Made by a program: the position numbers and the translations under genes
In this document: one piece after another, positions 32,342 to 43,671 of the stretch
Layout of the letters: every line of letters begins with the position of its first letter
How positions within the stretch are numbered: the stretch's first letter is position 1
Notes under the pieces: generated by a model
The model's input: the letters and a program-made list of their open reading frames with translations, nothing else
Database searches by the model: none
Told to the model about the DNA's origin: nothing
From: Craspedostauros australis
Lineage: Eukaryota > Bacillariophyta > Bacillariophyceae > Mastogloiales > Achnanthaceae
DNA: 64,000 nt
NCBI GenBank assembly: GCA_026770025.1
Contig: JAMXDE010000004.1
Coordinates: 2,232,001-2,296,000, forward strand
Direction: 5' to 3'

Positions 32342-33682
32342 CTGCAAATCGAAGTAGTAGTATTATATGTTATAGGCACACCTGTGATTGGAGTGCCTGT
32401 GTGCACATCGTCTGTTTGATGGCATGGAGGATTGTGATGTGTGGTGTGTGGTGTGGTGTGGTGTGGTGTGGTGTGGTGTGGTGTGGTGTGGTGTGTGATG
32501 TTTGTTTTGTGTTTTGTGACGAGTGGTGTGAATTGTGTGACGCGGACCGTATTTTTGTGTCGTGAATGGTGTGCGTCGTGGAGCCATCGCGTCGTGGAGC
32601 CATCGCGTCGTGGAGCCGGCACGTTGTGTTGTGCCGTTCTGGTCGGAAAATTTCCATCCGAACCACACACAAAAACGCTCCAAGGCCTCAACTGCGTCGA
32701 TCGGAGCGCCAGCACAATCGGTGTGTGTCGCACAAACCAATCGAATGGCAAAGCCTCCTCTTGGTTGGTACCGCACTCGTACATCTGTACCACATCGTGC
32801 CATGCCAGTATTCCGCTTTCTCTTCATCACACATGTGCAACCCTCGCGATCGTTGCTGCCATCAAGTCCAAGCGTCTGTACTCGTCACTGGAGCACCAAC
32901 GATGCATCCTCTGATCATTCATCTCTGCTCGTGCCCTGCCGACGGCGCTGCCACTAGCACAATCGTCATGTATTGGTAGAGTAGAGTAGAGTAGAGCGCA
33001 ACGAATCCACACCATACCATGCTCATATGCTATACTATGCTATGTTGTGATGTGCTAGTGCAGCTCCTATAATATGTTACATTCGATGAGCTATTCCGTC
33101 GTCTGCGTGCTGAAGACGAACACGCAGGACGCCCCCTTCTGCAGATACAGACGTTCTGGGTAACCAAACGTGGCATCACCGAGTCTTCGTTTTAGTTCGC
33201 ACATAACGTTTCCTCGCTGAGCTGGCCTCGAACAAGACAAGTTTAGAATACTCGACGAGTTGTACGACAAGAACGCAAGTGCACTCGTATGGATGTCTGG
33301 ACGGAGTGGTTGAAACTGTAGTCAAGTTGTGTGGTTCATCTTCGGATATGCTCCCTTGAAGTCATGGGCAAAGGTACCATATCATGCTATACTAGCACAT
33401 GGAAGTACGAGAATGCACAACTGGCAAGGCGCAGCACAGCACAGGATGCAAACGATTGTTCCATGACTGTATTGTAACATGTATTCTATTCTTCAATCAT
33501 CGTGCCATATGCAACGATGGAGTTGAGTTGAGCCATTCGTTCTGAATATGGATCGCATCCATGCTGTCTTGCCGCTGCGGAAGATGCGACCGTATGAGCA
33601 TGGGCGTACATGTGGACATGTCGCGATGTTTGTACTCCCACTCCTGTTCGCGCCCTGAGAGTGCGGTCTGCCATTTCATTTT
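32342..33682. other. Gap between mariner-like gene and secreted-protein pseudogene
   Basis: Starts with a GTGTG microsatellite, followed by overlapping short frames on both strands and no supported gene. A TAGAGTAGAG run occurs near 32976-32997. Confidence 0.45.
32440..32496 (+). repeat. GTGTG pentanucleotide microsatellite
   Basis: About eleven units of GTGTG/TGTGG, 100 bp after the transposase stop. Confidence 0.9.
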
Positions 33683-36405
33683 TCAAGAGCATGCATCGTT
33701 ATTTTGTCCAGGGCAGTCGTTGGATGGGCTGTCGATGATGTAGGTCCGGCCAGGAGAGCCGCTGCACATGTCTGTCGCCACGCAGTCCTGACAGTTGCTT
33801 GGAGCCGCGCAGGTGTTCGCCGCCACGACCAGATCATCAACCGCCAAGTTGGAGTTTGCAACACCGTTACAGCTGTCTTGTGACAAGCATGTGCCACTGC
33901 CGATGGTGATACAACCGAGAGTCTTGAACGGGCCAGCGTGAACATTCTGACTAGCGCGTTGTCCCTCACAAGCGTTCATCCCCACGTCGATGTTGGCAAG
34001 CGTAGGTGTGGCGATACTGGGAGACTGGTCGGCGCAAATTCCAAGGCCTTTGCAGCCGTCCCCGCCATTTCATCCTGCGTGTTGGGTCCGGATGTTACCA
34101 TAGATGTTCTGCCCAAGATTCTCGCAGCTGTTTGTGCTGGTTCATGCGGCTGGCCCGATGATCTGGTAGCCAATGGTGGCCGTGGCACTGGGAGGGCTGG
34201 AACAAGATCCAAGATTCTTGCAGGATTTTGGTCCCAGACAGCTGCTGAGGATGATGGCATCCTTCAAAACCTCTTCGCAGGAACTATCACTTGCACATGA
34301 GTCCAGGGTGATGGTGATGTCGCTCCTGAGAGTCCAACCGAGAGTTCCTCGGCGGCAGGCCCCGCCCACAGCACCGCATCTTGTGGATAGGCTTGCGGCG
34401 TTCGCAGTGAGAAGGATGCCATCGCCTTCGAGAGCAGTGAGGATGGCTACGATTGCTTGGGGGTCATTCTTGATGCGATCAAATCGTACCTGCACCTGTT
34501 GCTGCGACGTCCGGCTGCCTTGGTCGTCATCGCATCCGAAGATGCTTTTCACGAACCTGTCCTTGTTCGTTGGGAGAGACTCGTTGTCGTTGACGAATTG
34601 TGCGCATGTGCCCACATCATCATCGCAGAGGACGACTTGTCTGGAGGTGAAGCCTGCAGTAACCTCCCCAGCCTCATTCAAGCAAAGGGTCTGCAGGGTG
34701 GTCTTGTTGATGGTTGGGGAGTTTGTTGGAACAAAAGTTGACAGATCGGATGGCTGCTCTGTCGGAATCATCGTTGGGGTATCGCTTGCCAGCGGAGAAG
34801 GGGGCGAAAGTTGGGCAATCTGTTGGGCGTTGGTCTTTGTTGATGCAGAATTGATCGACTCTTTTCACTGGTTGGGTCGCCATCGACGTCTTTGGGGCAG
34901 GCGACGGCAGCATCGTAGATAATGAAGACTTCGTCGCTGTCGCAGTTGGTTTTTGTCATGCATTCGTAGCATGCGCCGCTGCTGTCACAGCCATAGTCTG
35001 GCACAATGATGTCAGTTGTCACTGAGTCACCGAATCCCAATCCCGGGCAAGCGTAGGCTGCGGCGCAGGCATTGTCGCCGATGCTCAAGCTGCCCTGAAT
35101 CTTCGCAGGTGATGGCAACGATGTGCATGTGCAGTCGTAGTAACCGCTCGCATGTGCTGCGGTGCATGCATATTCACCAAGGCATGCGTTGAACCCAATT
35201 CTGACGTGGCTCTGGGAACGGCTGGGCCCGTACTGTTCAACGCAGTAGCCAACGCTCGCACAGGCGTAGGGTCCAACGCAGGCGCCGCTTTGTATGATGG
35301 CGTCTCTGTAGGAGTATGTGCCAGCAAGGACGCAGGAAAGATAATCAGTGCAGGCCAGTTGACCAATGAAGGTGACACCGTATGTTGGGTGAGGACCATA
35401 GCAATTGGAAACATAAAGAGAGTTCATGCCGGCACATACCCCTTTGCTGGTACAGGATGAAGCCAGGACCAATGTGTTTCGTCCCATCCTGTCGCAAGAT
35501 CCAGACCCAATGCAGGCAGTGGTGGCAATGGTCATGAAACTGTAACCGTCGGCGCTGGTACAGTGATACTCCTCTGCACAGCTTGGAGCCCCAGCGTCCT
35601 GGCACATGTAGTAGATGTCCTCGCCACCGAGAGCTGTGAGCAGAGTGGTGCCGGCGGCGGACAATAGCTTCAGCTCCTCAGCTAGCAAGGGGCTGGACGC
35701 ATATCGGTTGAATAGCTTGTGCGCATCCCCCTCGGTCAAGAGGCCAGCGCATGCAAAGTAATTCTGCAATCCTGGTGTGCTTCGAACAGCAGTGACGACC
35801 TCGCGGTACGATGTCTTGGATGGATTGCAGATGATGGTCTTCGGCTCGGATGCCTCTGGCGGAAAGCATGGCGGCGCAACATCTGGCTCGCAGGCCACGG
35901 AGATGCTGGAATCAAATGCAAACGAGATGGTTGTCAGTGCAGATGTAGGCCCTGATGTCGGCATGCTGGTTGCTCTGCCTGTTGGCTGGTCGGTCGGTGA
36001 TGAGGTAGGCCTCAGGGTTGGATTGCTGGTTGGCAAGGCAACTGGCCGCCCAGTTGGCCTTGAAGTTGGTGCCCCAGTTGGTGGCAAGGTTGGTGTAGAA
36101 GTCGGTGTTGTCGTCATTATTCAGGCCAACGCAGTTGGTGCCAATGTAGGAGAGCTGGTAGGCGAACTGGTTGGTGCCACACTGGGATTGCTGCTTGGAT
36201 TGTTGGACGGTGCTCCCGTCTGTTTGTTACCCTTGACGTTCTTTGGAATGAAACCGCCGTCGCCCTTCAGCAGTCTGGTTGCCTGCATTGCAACATGAAG
36301 TTCGTTGGTTGGGTCAATCAATCTATGGCCGCAAAGGATGGCATCGATCGTCTTGCATTCGGCGAGCAAGATCGCCGTGATGGTAACTGCCTTGAAGTTG
36401 AGCAT
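33683..36405 (-). pseudogene. Secreted Cys-rich repeat protein with PT linker (interrupted paralog of 57858-60826)
   Basis: Begins with a signal peptide (MLNFKAVTITAILLAE), then a PT-rich linker, then two Cys-rich repeat domains with units like GACxGxxAC every 24-30 residues, which suggests a disulfide-rich solenoid. The domains are joined by a PTDCPTF hinge. The frame is broken by TGA at 36121-36123, an extra base in an A4 run (34862-34865), and TGA at 34142-34144 and 34070-34072. The reading frame continues in phase through every TGA. The last two TGA codons align, without gaps, to cysteines of the plus-strand paralog. The stop is at 33683. It is probably a decaying extracellular or cell-surface protein gene; stop readthrough or selenocysteine is a less likely alternative. 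No catalytic motif is seen. Confidence 0.75.
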
Positions 36406-37109
36406 CTTCGGTTTCCACGTGATCTTTGCTTGGTTGTGGTTTGCTGGAATGCTGTTTCTTTCCTCTCGAATTTGGACGAGCGGTTTACTATTGCTCGTAT
36501 TTGCTTCGAGGCTCCTTCACACTCGTGGCTGGATCGGTACTTTCGGTTGTGTTGATGTCGTCCCTTGCGCCTTGGCGTTCATGCAGGAGGATCGTGCTGC
36601 ACAGTTGCGCAGGATGCATACCGTACCACGTTGATCATGTGCGCACCGCATGTTATCGGAGAAGAAAAATGGAAACAGCAACAGTGGCAAGAAAGTGGAT
36701 TGGCTGAGCTGTGCATGCATCATTCACAGGATTGGCAGCCAAGATGAAGACGATGTCGTGGTGATTGGCGAAGCACTGTCATCTGCGTCGTACAGATCGC
36801 CAATGCGCTTCGTCGTATTCCGAGACGATTGGATGTTGCTGGTTTCCATTGTGAGACTGGTCAACGTGGAGTGTTGTTGGCTGTCCTGGCCTGGCACATT
36901 CTGTTGTTGCTTCGCACAGTCATCACGTTGTCTTGCAGAGGAAGAGTCACACGATGTCTCTTCCTCTGTTGTGACTCGTTTCTCATGACGTGGAATACGT
37001 TCCCTGTGACGTAGAAGACGGATCAGCGAGAGCAAACACACAATAGCTCTAAATATCCAATCGCCGTTTCTCCCAAAAGCAAGCAAACCAGTGACAACAA
37101 GGGGCCAAA
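36406..37109. other. Upstream of the secreted-protein pseudogene
   Basis: Would contain that gene's promoter (minus strand). No other gene is recognised. Confidence 0.45.
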
Positions 37110-37157
37110 ACTCCACAACTAGTGTTATCGTGAGTGCATCAACTGCGACCTGGAGGT
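37110..37157 (+). repeat. 48-bp inverted repeat, right member
   Basis: Perfect reverse complement of 27572-27619. It begins ACTCCACAACTAGTGTTATC and ends TGGAGGT. Interior flanks of the two members do not match. Confidence 0.9.
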
Positions 37158-38011
37158 AGTACTCCTCCATGTTTCTGGAGAGGCATCTCTAGCTCCTGCG
37201 ATATGAGCCACTCTAGACTCTAGAGAGCAGACGGTCGGTCCCGAACAAGCTGATTTGTGATCACCACGATTGTTCTTCGTGGTCTTGCGAAACCGATTCG
37301 CGATCTCGGCGATGGTCTTTCGAAGTCTTGAAGTCATGTCATCAACGTGTCGTATTAGAGTCTCGTGAGACTCACGATTGAAGAGCGACTACTGGCGATC
37401 TGGAGCCCAGCTTAAATCTCGAAGCTGGTAGAATAACGCGCTGCGCGACACATCCGTTTGAGGAGTGGTATTCTCCCTTGACATAAACAGGAAACCTGAT
37501 TTCGTACCGGAAGCAGCGCGTTTTGGTCCCGAACGTGTTCTTGACGAGCCAAACAGCTTCTGTGGAACCGCGCATGTCAAGCGTTGATTGCTACGATTGA
37601 CGACGATCGCAAACGTTGATGGAAAGAGAAGTGTCTGTTATCATGACGTTGTCTTGCAGACAGAGCAGGATCTCGTGAAGTAGTCATTCCAGATACAGGA
37701 CATTACAAGGTAGCAGAGAACCTTCGCTTCCTCGCTACTCGACGTTGCAAGGAACACAACAACTACACAGCCAGTACTCCAGTGGTTCACTGGGACGGTT
37801 CTGTTCGCCACTAACCACGCTGCGCACCCTGTGGAGATGCGGAAGCGACCTTCTCGCGAACACACGGTATTGGCGCCAGCAACAAGAAGGGAACGCTTTC
37901 TCACCTAAGCCGCTCCTTTCATTCCACATTCCAAACCTCAAAAGGAGGGCACAAAATACTCACACTCCACTCGCACGAGCTACTCGTATGTTCCATACGA
38001 CCCACACCACC
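37158..38011 (+). promoter_or_regulatory. Upstream region of STAND copy 3
   Basis: From about 37315 it aligns with the copy 2 upstream region (short conserved blocks such as GAAGAGCGACT and ACAGGACATTACA). An in-frame open stretch from 37745 reaches the gene without a stop. The shared ATG at 38012 is preferred. Confidence 0.5.
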
Positions 38012-41000
38012 ATGTCATCGATCGTCGAACCCGCAACAAGCCAAGTGCTCCACGCCACTGAGCTCACATACGATACCACCATGGTGGCTGACATGAGCAA
38101 CAGCAACAACAACAACAACAACAGCAACAACGACAGCCCGCCGTCTCCTTCCACCATGGACAATCCCAACAAGTCTCCCGATCCAACTAGGAAACTGCAT
38201 CGATCGAAGGAAACCGCACCATGGCGATCGGGTTCGTGCTTTCTCGGACGAGAAAAGGAACTGACGCGGCTCCACCGTGTCAACAAGAAGGTCATGGGAT
38301 CATCGCGATCTCGCAATGCCGACGATGTTGCCAACTCTCCCTCCAAGCCGACCATACAAGAAGAGAGCTCGCAAGAGACTGATGCCAATGAAAACGTGTA
38401 CCCCGCCGTGCTGGTATGGGGTATCAGCGGAACTGGTAAATCAGCCCTGATCGATCACTTTCTGCAAGAGTGCTGCACCTGCAACACAGAGCCAAAGCAG
38501 AAGACCGACAAGCAGAGAGAAGAAGATAAGAAGAAGGCAGCGGCCAACACCTGCACCTGCTGCTACGTGCTGCGCGGCAAGTACGACGAGTACACCGGTG
38601 GCAGCGATCCCTTCTCCGCCCTCATCCAGGCCATGCGCGACTTCACGTCTCAACTCAAGCGCGGACCGGTAGAAGAGCTCGATCGAATCCGCCGATGCGT
38701 CAAGGAAGCCTTTCCCACGGATGGATTCATTCCGCTCATCAAGGTGGTGCCGGCCCTTGCCATCCTCGCGCCCAACGCAACGATCCATGAAGACGGATCG
38801 ATCACTCATCACTCCACAAGCCAGCGCCGTTACAGTAAGTTCGTCACTGGAGCTATAAGCAATGCGGGAAGTATGAGTGTCAGCCAGAACCTAACCGAGG
38901 GCCTATCTTCGAGTGCCATGCCAGCAGCGGCTCAGCTGCTGGGTGACAGCTCATGGAACCAGCTGCAGTACATCTTCATGCAGTTCATCAAGGCCATATC
39001 CACGACGGAACGTCCCATCTACATGTTCCTGGATGATCTGCAGTGGTCATCCGGCGTTGGCTTGCGCCTCCTGGCCAGTCTGATGGAAGACACGGACCTC
39101 AAGAACTTCCTCCTTGTGGGTGCTGTCCGACAGGAGACGAATCCGCACAACGAGGAAGTGCTGGACTTGCCACCAAATCATGCGCTGTCGACGGCCTTCT
39201 TGCAAAAACTCGAGGCGACAGAAGACAGCGATGGTGGACCCAGCCACGGCGCTTTCCATCGGCAGCATCGAACGCTCAGCCACGTCACCATTGCAAACCT
39301 ATCGTTGGCAGACACCACCGCATGGCTAGAGAGCATGCTGTGTTGCGAAGACATCGACATTCTCTCGAAGAAGCTGCACATCAAGACCAACGGCAACATC
39401 TTCTTCACGTTGCAGGCATTGGAAGAGCTGGAGAGGAAGAACATCCTCACATACAACCAAGCTTCATCTCAGTGGGAGTGGAAGGTCCCAAACCAAGGAG
39501 GTGGCAAAGGCAGCAGCAGCTTCCGCACCGTGGATCTGCCCATCAGTCACAACATCGTCCACGCCATCGAGTCCAAGCTCAAGGATCTCCCACCACTGCT
39601 CCAAAGAGCCCTATCCGTCGCAGCCTACATCGGATCGACCTTCCACCTCTCTATTCTGCGTCTTGTGCTGCAGAATGAGCAAGGCCATGTGGATGGTGTG
39701 ACCAGTGCTACGATCGATGAGGACGGCATCATCTCCAACGAACAGGCACTCTCTGAACTCCTGGAACAGGCCGTCCTCGAGCGTCTGGTCAACAACCCCA
39801 TCGGTGGCACCATGTACAACTTCGCCCATGATCGCATCCAGCAGGCTGCGCATGGAATGATCCCTCATGGCGAGGTCCGCGACAAGCTGCGGTTGCGCAT
39901 CGGCCACTGCCTGCTGAAGAACTACCGGCTCGGACGGAATGACGACGATCCCTTGAAGGAGAATGACGATGACGACGAGCATGTCAAGTCCAAGTCCAAA
40001 GCCGACGGCAAGAGCAGCAGCCCAAGGAGGGATAGTCTCGACAAAGCCAAGGCACAAAGCCGCCGGCGGCTGCAACAGCACAGCATGCCAGCGCAATCAA
40101 CGCGCTCTACCTCGCAGACGAAACCATCCAAGGCGTCATCCTCACGATTGGACGAGATCGAAGGCCTTCTCTTCGTGGCAGTTGATCATCTCAACAGTAT
40201 CCAGACCAAGGACCACATGTTCACCGTCATGATGAACCTCGAGGTTGGCGAGAAGGCGTTGCAGATGGGAGCCTTGGAATCGGCATCCAACTACTTGGAG
40301 AAGTCGTTCACTGCCTTGCGTCGAGTGAAGAATCATGCTTCCCCCATCAACAACAGCACCAACTCCAGCAGCAGCAGCAACAGCAGTACCAGCAGTGTTA
40401 GCAGCACTTCTTCCGTCCAACAAGATGCCCATCTCTCAGCATGGAACAATGCAGAGCACTACGACGCGTGCTTGCGACTGTACCACGCTCGATGTGATGT
40501 GGAGCTGTCGCTGAGCCACTTCGAGGCTGGGTACAAGCTCGGCTACGAAGTGTTGGACAGGGCTCGGTCGCTTGAGGACAAGCTCCCCACGTACTTCGCG
40601 ATGGCCAAGGCGCTGGGCAGGGAAGATCGTCATCTGGACGCCCAGCAACTCGACAAACGAGCGCTCCGAGCGATGAAAGAGTTCCCGAAGAGATGGCACT
40701 TGCTGCGCAGCGCCAAGATGCTGCTGGATATCAAGTCGTTCCTGAAGAAGAACACGAACGAGCAGATCATGTCCTTGCCGCTCATGACAGATCCGGGTCA
40801 GATCTACAGCATGAGGATCGGCACCGACTTCGGCATTCGCTCCAACCTCATCCGCAAGGTGGTTCCGTACCTCTTCAATCTGTTCAGGACGATTCAGTGT
40901 ACCATTCGGTACGGCATCACCGAAGACGCGGCACCTGCTTTCGGGGCCTATGGTGTTATGATGGCCATGACAGGAGACCAAGCGATGGCACAACGCTGTG

Positions 41001-42283
41001 CCGATCTTGCAACCGCAGTCATCGATAAAACCAACGGAAAGTCGAAGAGTGCGATTGTTTCCATCATCAGAACCAACTTCATCTCATCGTTCAACTCTCC
41101 TTACCTAGACTTGATGCGAGAATGCCGGCAGGGATATAATGATTCGATGGAAGTTGGGGAGTTTGAGATGGGCATCGTGAACTACCAAATCACTATCATG
41201 CTGGGTTTTCAGATTGGAGGCGCATTGCCTCCTCTGATCAAGGCAACACAAGGAGTGCTTCAAAAAATCGACATCCATCAAGTTCGTTCCATGAGCAAAG
41301 TGGCTGGGATATTGGCCCTGCTGTTTAAGTGGCTGACTGGTGACGAGGCGATCCCATGGCAGGACTTCGAGGCTGAAGCCGCACGAGGTCTCGACAAAGA
41401 GTCATTGGATCCATCTGAGGTTCCAGCAGATTTGATAAACTTTTATGCTCGGGAGTGGACCCTTGTATACCATCGGCGGTACGAAACTGCGGAACGCCTC
41501 TTCGACTCATTTGACTTCTTTGCTTCCCAAGACCAAACCTATCTGATGGTTATGGCCTCACCCTTCTTCGCAGGCCTGATCGCGGCGGGAAGGTACAGAG
41601 AGACAGGACACCGCCGCCATCTCGCAACCCTGCGCAAGTCCATCAAGACCCTCCGCAACATCGGCAAGACCAGAGGAAGGAACTGGATCCACAAGGCATT
41701 CTTGCTCGAGGCTGAAAAGCGCTCGATCACTATCAAGAACAAGCGCCATTCCAGAATCCAGAACGCGTACAACCTGGCGATCGTCACCGCCGCGCAATCT
41801 ATGTGCGTCCATGATGTAGCTCTCGCCTGTGAGCTGGCAGGCGAGCACTATGCTCAGAACGATGCCCCAGACCTGGTCAGCGACTACTTCGACAACGCTG
41901 TTGATCACTACACAGCATGGGGATGCAAGACCAAGGTGGATGACATCAAGGAACGACGTGGCCAATTCGTCACCACACGGTACCGACATGGAAACCTCAA
42001 CCCGAAGCTGGCGGAATGGACCCGCCGCAACCGCAAGCTCGATGAGCTGTATGGAATTGCATCGCCTGCGAATCTCTCTGGATTCGAGATCATACCAAAA
42101 CCCGGTCCAGCTGACATGCGTTCCAGAAACAGTACGCGCAAGGGCATCGATGGCTGCACTCACGCCACAGGCTCCAAGACGTACAAGACAGACGCATTGT
42201 CCGAGGATGGCGAGGCAGAGTACGACTATGATGATATGGACGAGCACGATGACGATGTCTCGGTGCTAACGTACGGTTCTTGA
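38012..42283 (+). CDS. STAND/AAA_16 ATPase with helical repeats, copy 3
   Basis: 1423 residues from ATG 38012 (CACCACCATGT), the start shared with copy 2. Walker A GISGTGKS is at 137-144; Walker B and the COG3899-like FAHDRIQQAAH block are intact. Copy-specific changes include an insertion of about 20 residues (ADGKSSSPRRDSLDKAKAQS) after the DDDDEHVKSK acidic stretch, and an expanded Ser/Asn linker near residue 790. The window from about 40953 to 41546 differs from copy 2 at 54 of 195 residues; upstream and downstream are near-identical or identical. It has the same TPR-like C-terminal half and DDDVSVLT tail. It lies 11.7 kb after copy 2 in the same orientation, with transposon DNA between. 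An upstream in-frame ATG at 37745 would add 89 residues not present in the paralogs. Confidence 0.9.
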   Translation: MSSIVEPATSQVLHATELTYDTTMVADMSNSNNNNNNSNNDSPPSPSTMDNPNKSPDPTRKLHRSKETAPWRSGSCFLGREKELTRLHRVNKKVMGSSRSRNADDVANSPSKPTIQEESSQETDANENVYPAVLVWGISGTGKSALIDHFLQECCTCNTEPKQKTDKQREEDKKKAAANTCTCCYVLRGKYDEYTGGSDPFSALIQAMRDFTSQLKRGPVEELDRIRRCVKEAFPTDGFIPLIKVVPALAILAPNATIHEDGSITHHSTSQRRYSKFVTGAISNAGSMSVSQNLTEGLSSSAMPAAAQLLGDSSWNQLQYIFMQFIKAISTTERPIYMFLDDLQWSSGVGLRLLASLMEDTDLKNFLLVGAVRQETNPHNEEVLDLPPNHALSTAFLQKLEATEDSDGGPSHGAFHRQHRTLSHVTIANLSLADTTAWLESMLCCEDIDILSKKLHIKTNGNIFFTLQALEELERKNILTYNQASSQWEWKVPNQGGGKGSSSFRTVDLPISHNIVHAIESKLKDLPPLLQRALSVAAYIGSTFHLSILRLVLQNEQGHVDGVTSATIDEDGIISNEQALSELLEQAVLERLVNNPIGGTMYNFAHDRIQQAAHGMIPHGEVRDKLRLRIGHCLLKNYRLGRNDDDPLKENDDDDEHVKSKSKADGKSSSPRRDSLDKAKAQSRRRLQQHSMPAQSTRSTSQTKPSKASSSRLDEIEGLLFVAVDHLNSIQTKDHMFTVMMNLEVGEKALQMGALESASNYLEKSFTALRRVKNHASPINNSTNSSSSSNSSTSSVSSTSSVQQDAHLSAWNNAEHYDACLRLYHARCDVELSLSHFEAGYKLGYEVLDRARSLEDKLPTYFAMAKALGREDRHLDAQQLDKRALRAMKEFPKRWHLLRSAKMLLDIKSFLKKNTNEQIMSLPLMTDPGQIYSMRIGTDFGIRSNLIRKVVPYLFNLFRTIQCTIRYGITEDAAPAFGAYGVMMAMTGDQAMAQRCADLATAVIDKTNGKSKSAIVSIIRTNFISSFNSPYLDLMRECRQGYNDSMEVGEFEMGIVNYQITIMLGFQIGGALPPLIKATQGVLQKIDIHQVRSMSKVAGILALLFKWLTGDEAIPWQDFEAEAARGLDKESLDPSEVPADLINFYAREWTLVYHRRYETAERLFDSFDFFASQDQTYLMVMASPFFAGLIAAGRYRETGHRRHLATLRKSIKTLRNIGKTRGRNWIHKAFLLEAEKRSITIKNKRHSRIQNAYNLAIVTAAQSMCVHDVALACELAGEHYAQNDAPDLVSDYFDNAVDHYTAWGCKTKVDDIKERRGQFVTTRYRHGNLNPKLAEWTRRNRKLDELYGIASPANLSGFEIIPKPGPADMRSRNSTRKGIDGCTHATGSKTYKTDALSEDGEAEYDYDDMDEHDDDVSVLTYGS

Positions 42284-42862
42284 GAGCGATGTCAAGACAG
42301 CCCGAGCAACCGAAGTGCTCGTATGAGTATGCTGCTAGCAACAACGAGCACGTTGTGACATCGTGACATACCACACCATGACATACATGGCATACATGGC
42401 ATACATGACATACATTGAATTGATGAATACGCGTACAGTAAAGTGTAGAGTATTGCACATTGCGCACCATTGCACAACCGCAGAGGACGCCATTCCACGA
42501 TTCTGGTATTACTCTGGAGTAGACACACATAAAGATTGTATGGTACTATTGTAATGTGCTGTGTTAGGATCGTCTCTCTTCAGAGCTTTGGCGAGGACAG
42601 CTACAGGCAAGGCCGACCTGGTGCGCAAGTGCATAGTAGTCCGAAGGATTGGGCACCTTTTCCGTGAGGGTCTGCGAAGAAACACCGTCACGTTTTTTCT
42701 GGTGTTCGAACTCGTACGCGGACAAAGAATGTTCGATTCATGGCATAGGTGGAGACTGTGGTCTGACGAACAGCGGAATTGGTCTTCCGTGTCTTTTGCA
42801 CGTTGTCAGGAGTATGATCTGTCCTTCAACCGGTTTTTGGCGCCGTTTGATGTTGAGAACAA
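42284..42862 (+). other. 3' flank of copy 3
   Basis: The first ~330 bp are near-identical to 26311-26640, with decaying similarity to about 42690. No gene. Confidence 0.7.
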
Positions 42863-43440
42863 AGCTGTGTCGGCAAGTTCCGTGATTGGAAGCCTACGAT
42901 CGTGGAAGACGGTGTTGTTGATAGTCGTTCTGTTTGCTATTTCATTACGTTGAGACTCCGATCCTCTCGGTGTCCTCTCTCTTGCCCGATGCTCTCGGCG
43001 CTTCAATCTGTTTCGTAGATTGGGTCTCCGACTATGAGTCGGTACACGAGATGATCTCTCGCTGCTATCGTATTCTCTCTCTCTCAATTTTCCATGTTCA
43101 TGTTACACGACACTCCGTGTTCGATGCGTGCTCCACATTCGACACTCCGTTCATTCGCTACTGGTTCCTACTCCATGAATACTTACCACTTGAACTCCTC
43201 TTCGTGTATCCATGATCTCGATGCTCTTTGATCATCGAATCTTCACCTTCTACTTCTGACATGGAGACAGATGTCGACATGGTGACATGATGGCATCCTG
43301 TCAACGTCAGTAGGCATTCTTCTGCTTTCCAGATGTCACATTCCGTCAATGATGCGATGGTCTCTCAGATGATATTGTCATCTGGGGTGTAGTTGGGAGG
43401 TACCTCGAGCTTCGCTCGATACCATACGTGTCCATTGATG
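42863..43440 (+). repeat. Dispersed repeat family R1, copy a
   Basis: Diverged similarity to 63270-63870 (plus) and to 51830-52020 (minus). Landmarks are GGCAAGTTCC, TTTGCTATTTCATTACGT, CCGACTATGAGT and a TCTCTCTCTC tract. It precedes the copia remnant and may be part of an LTR or leader. Confidence 0.6.
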
Positions 43441-43671
43441 GATGGACGGACGATGTTCCTGATTCTCTCAGAAATCGCTGATTACAAATTTCCTCCAGAA
43501 ATTCTGCTCATTTTCATGTGTTCCATTTCCACTGTGACTTTGACAAATCACATTATACTAACCACACGAGTGTAGTTTTACCGTAGAAAACACGTATGAG
43601 AGAATAATGGGTGACCGATGCACATGTACACATACATCTTGACATATACACGCATGTACATCTCGACATAC

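Noticed and set aside
37745-38011. 89-residue N-terminal extension of STAND copy 3
   Set aside because: Not present in copies 1 or 2, although the upstream DNA aligns with copy 2; treated as 5' leader that happens to be open.
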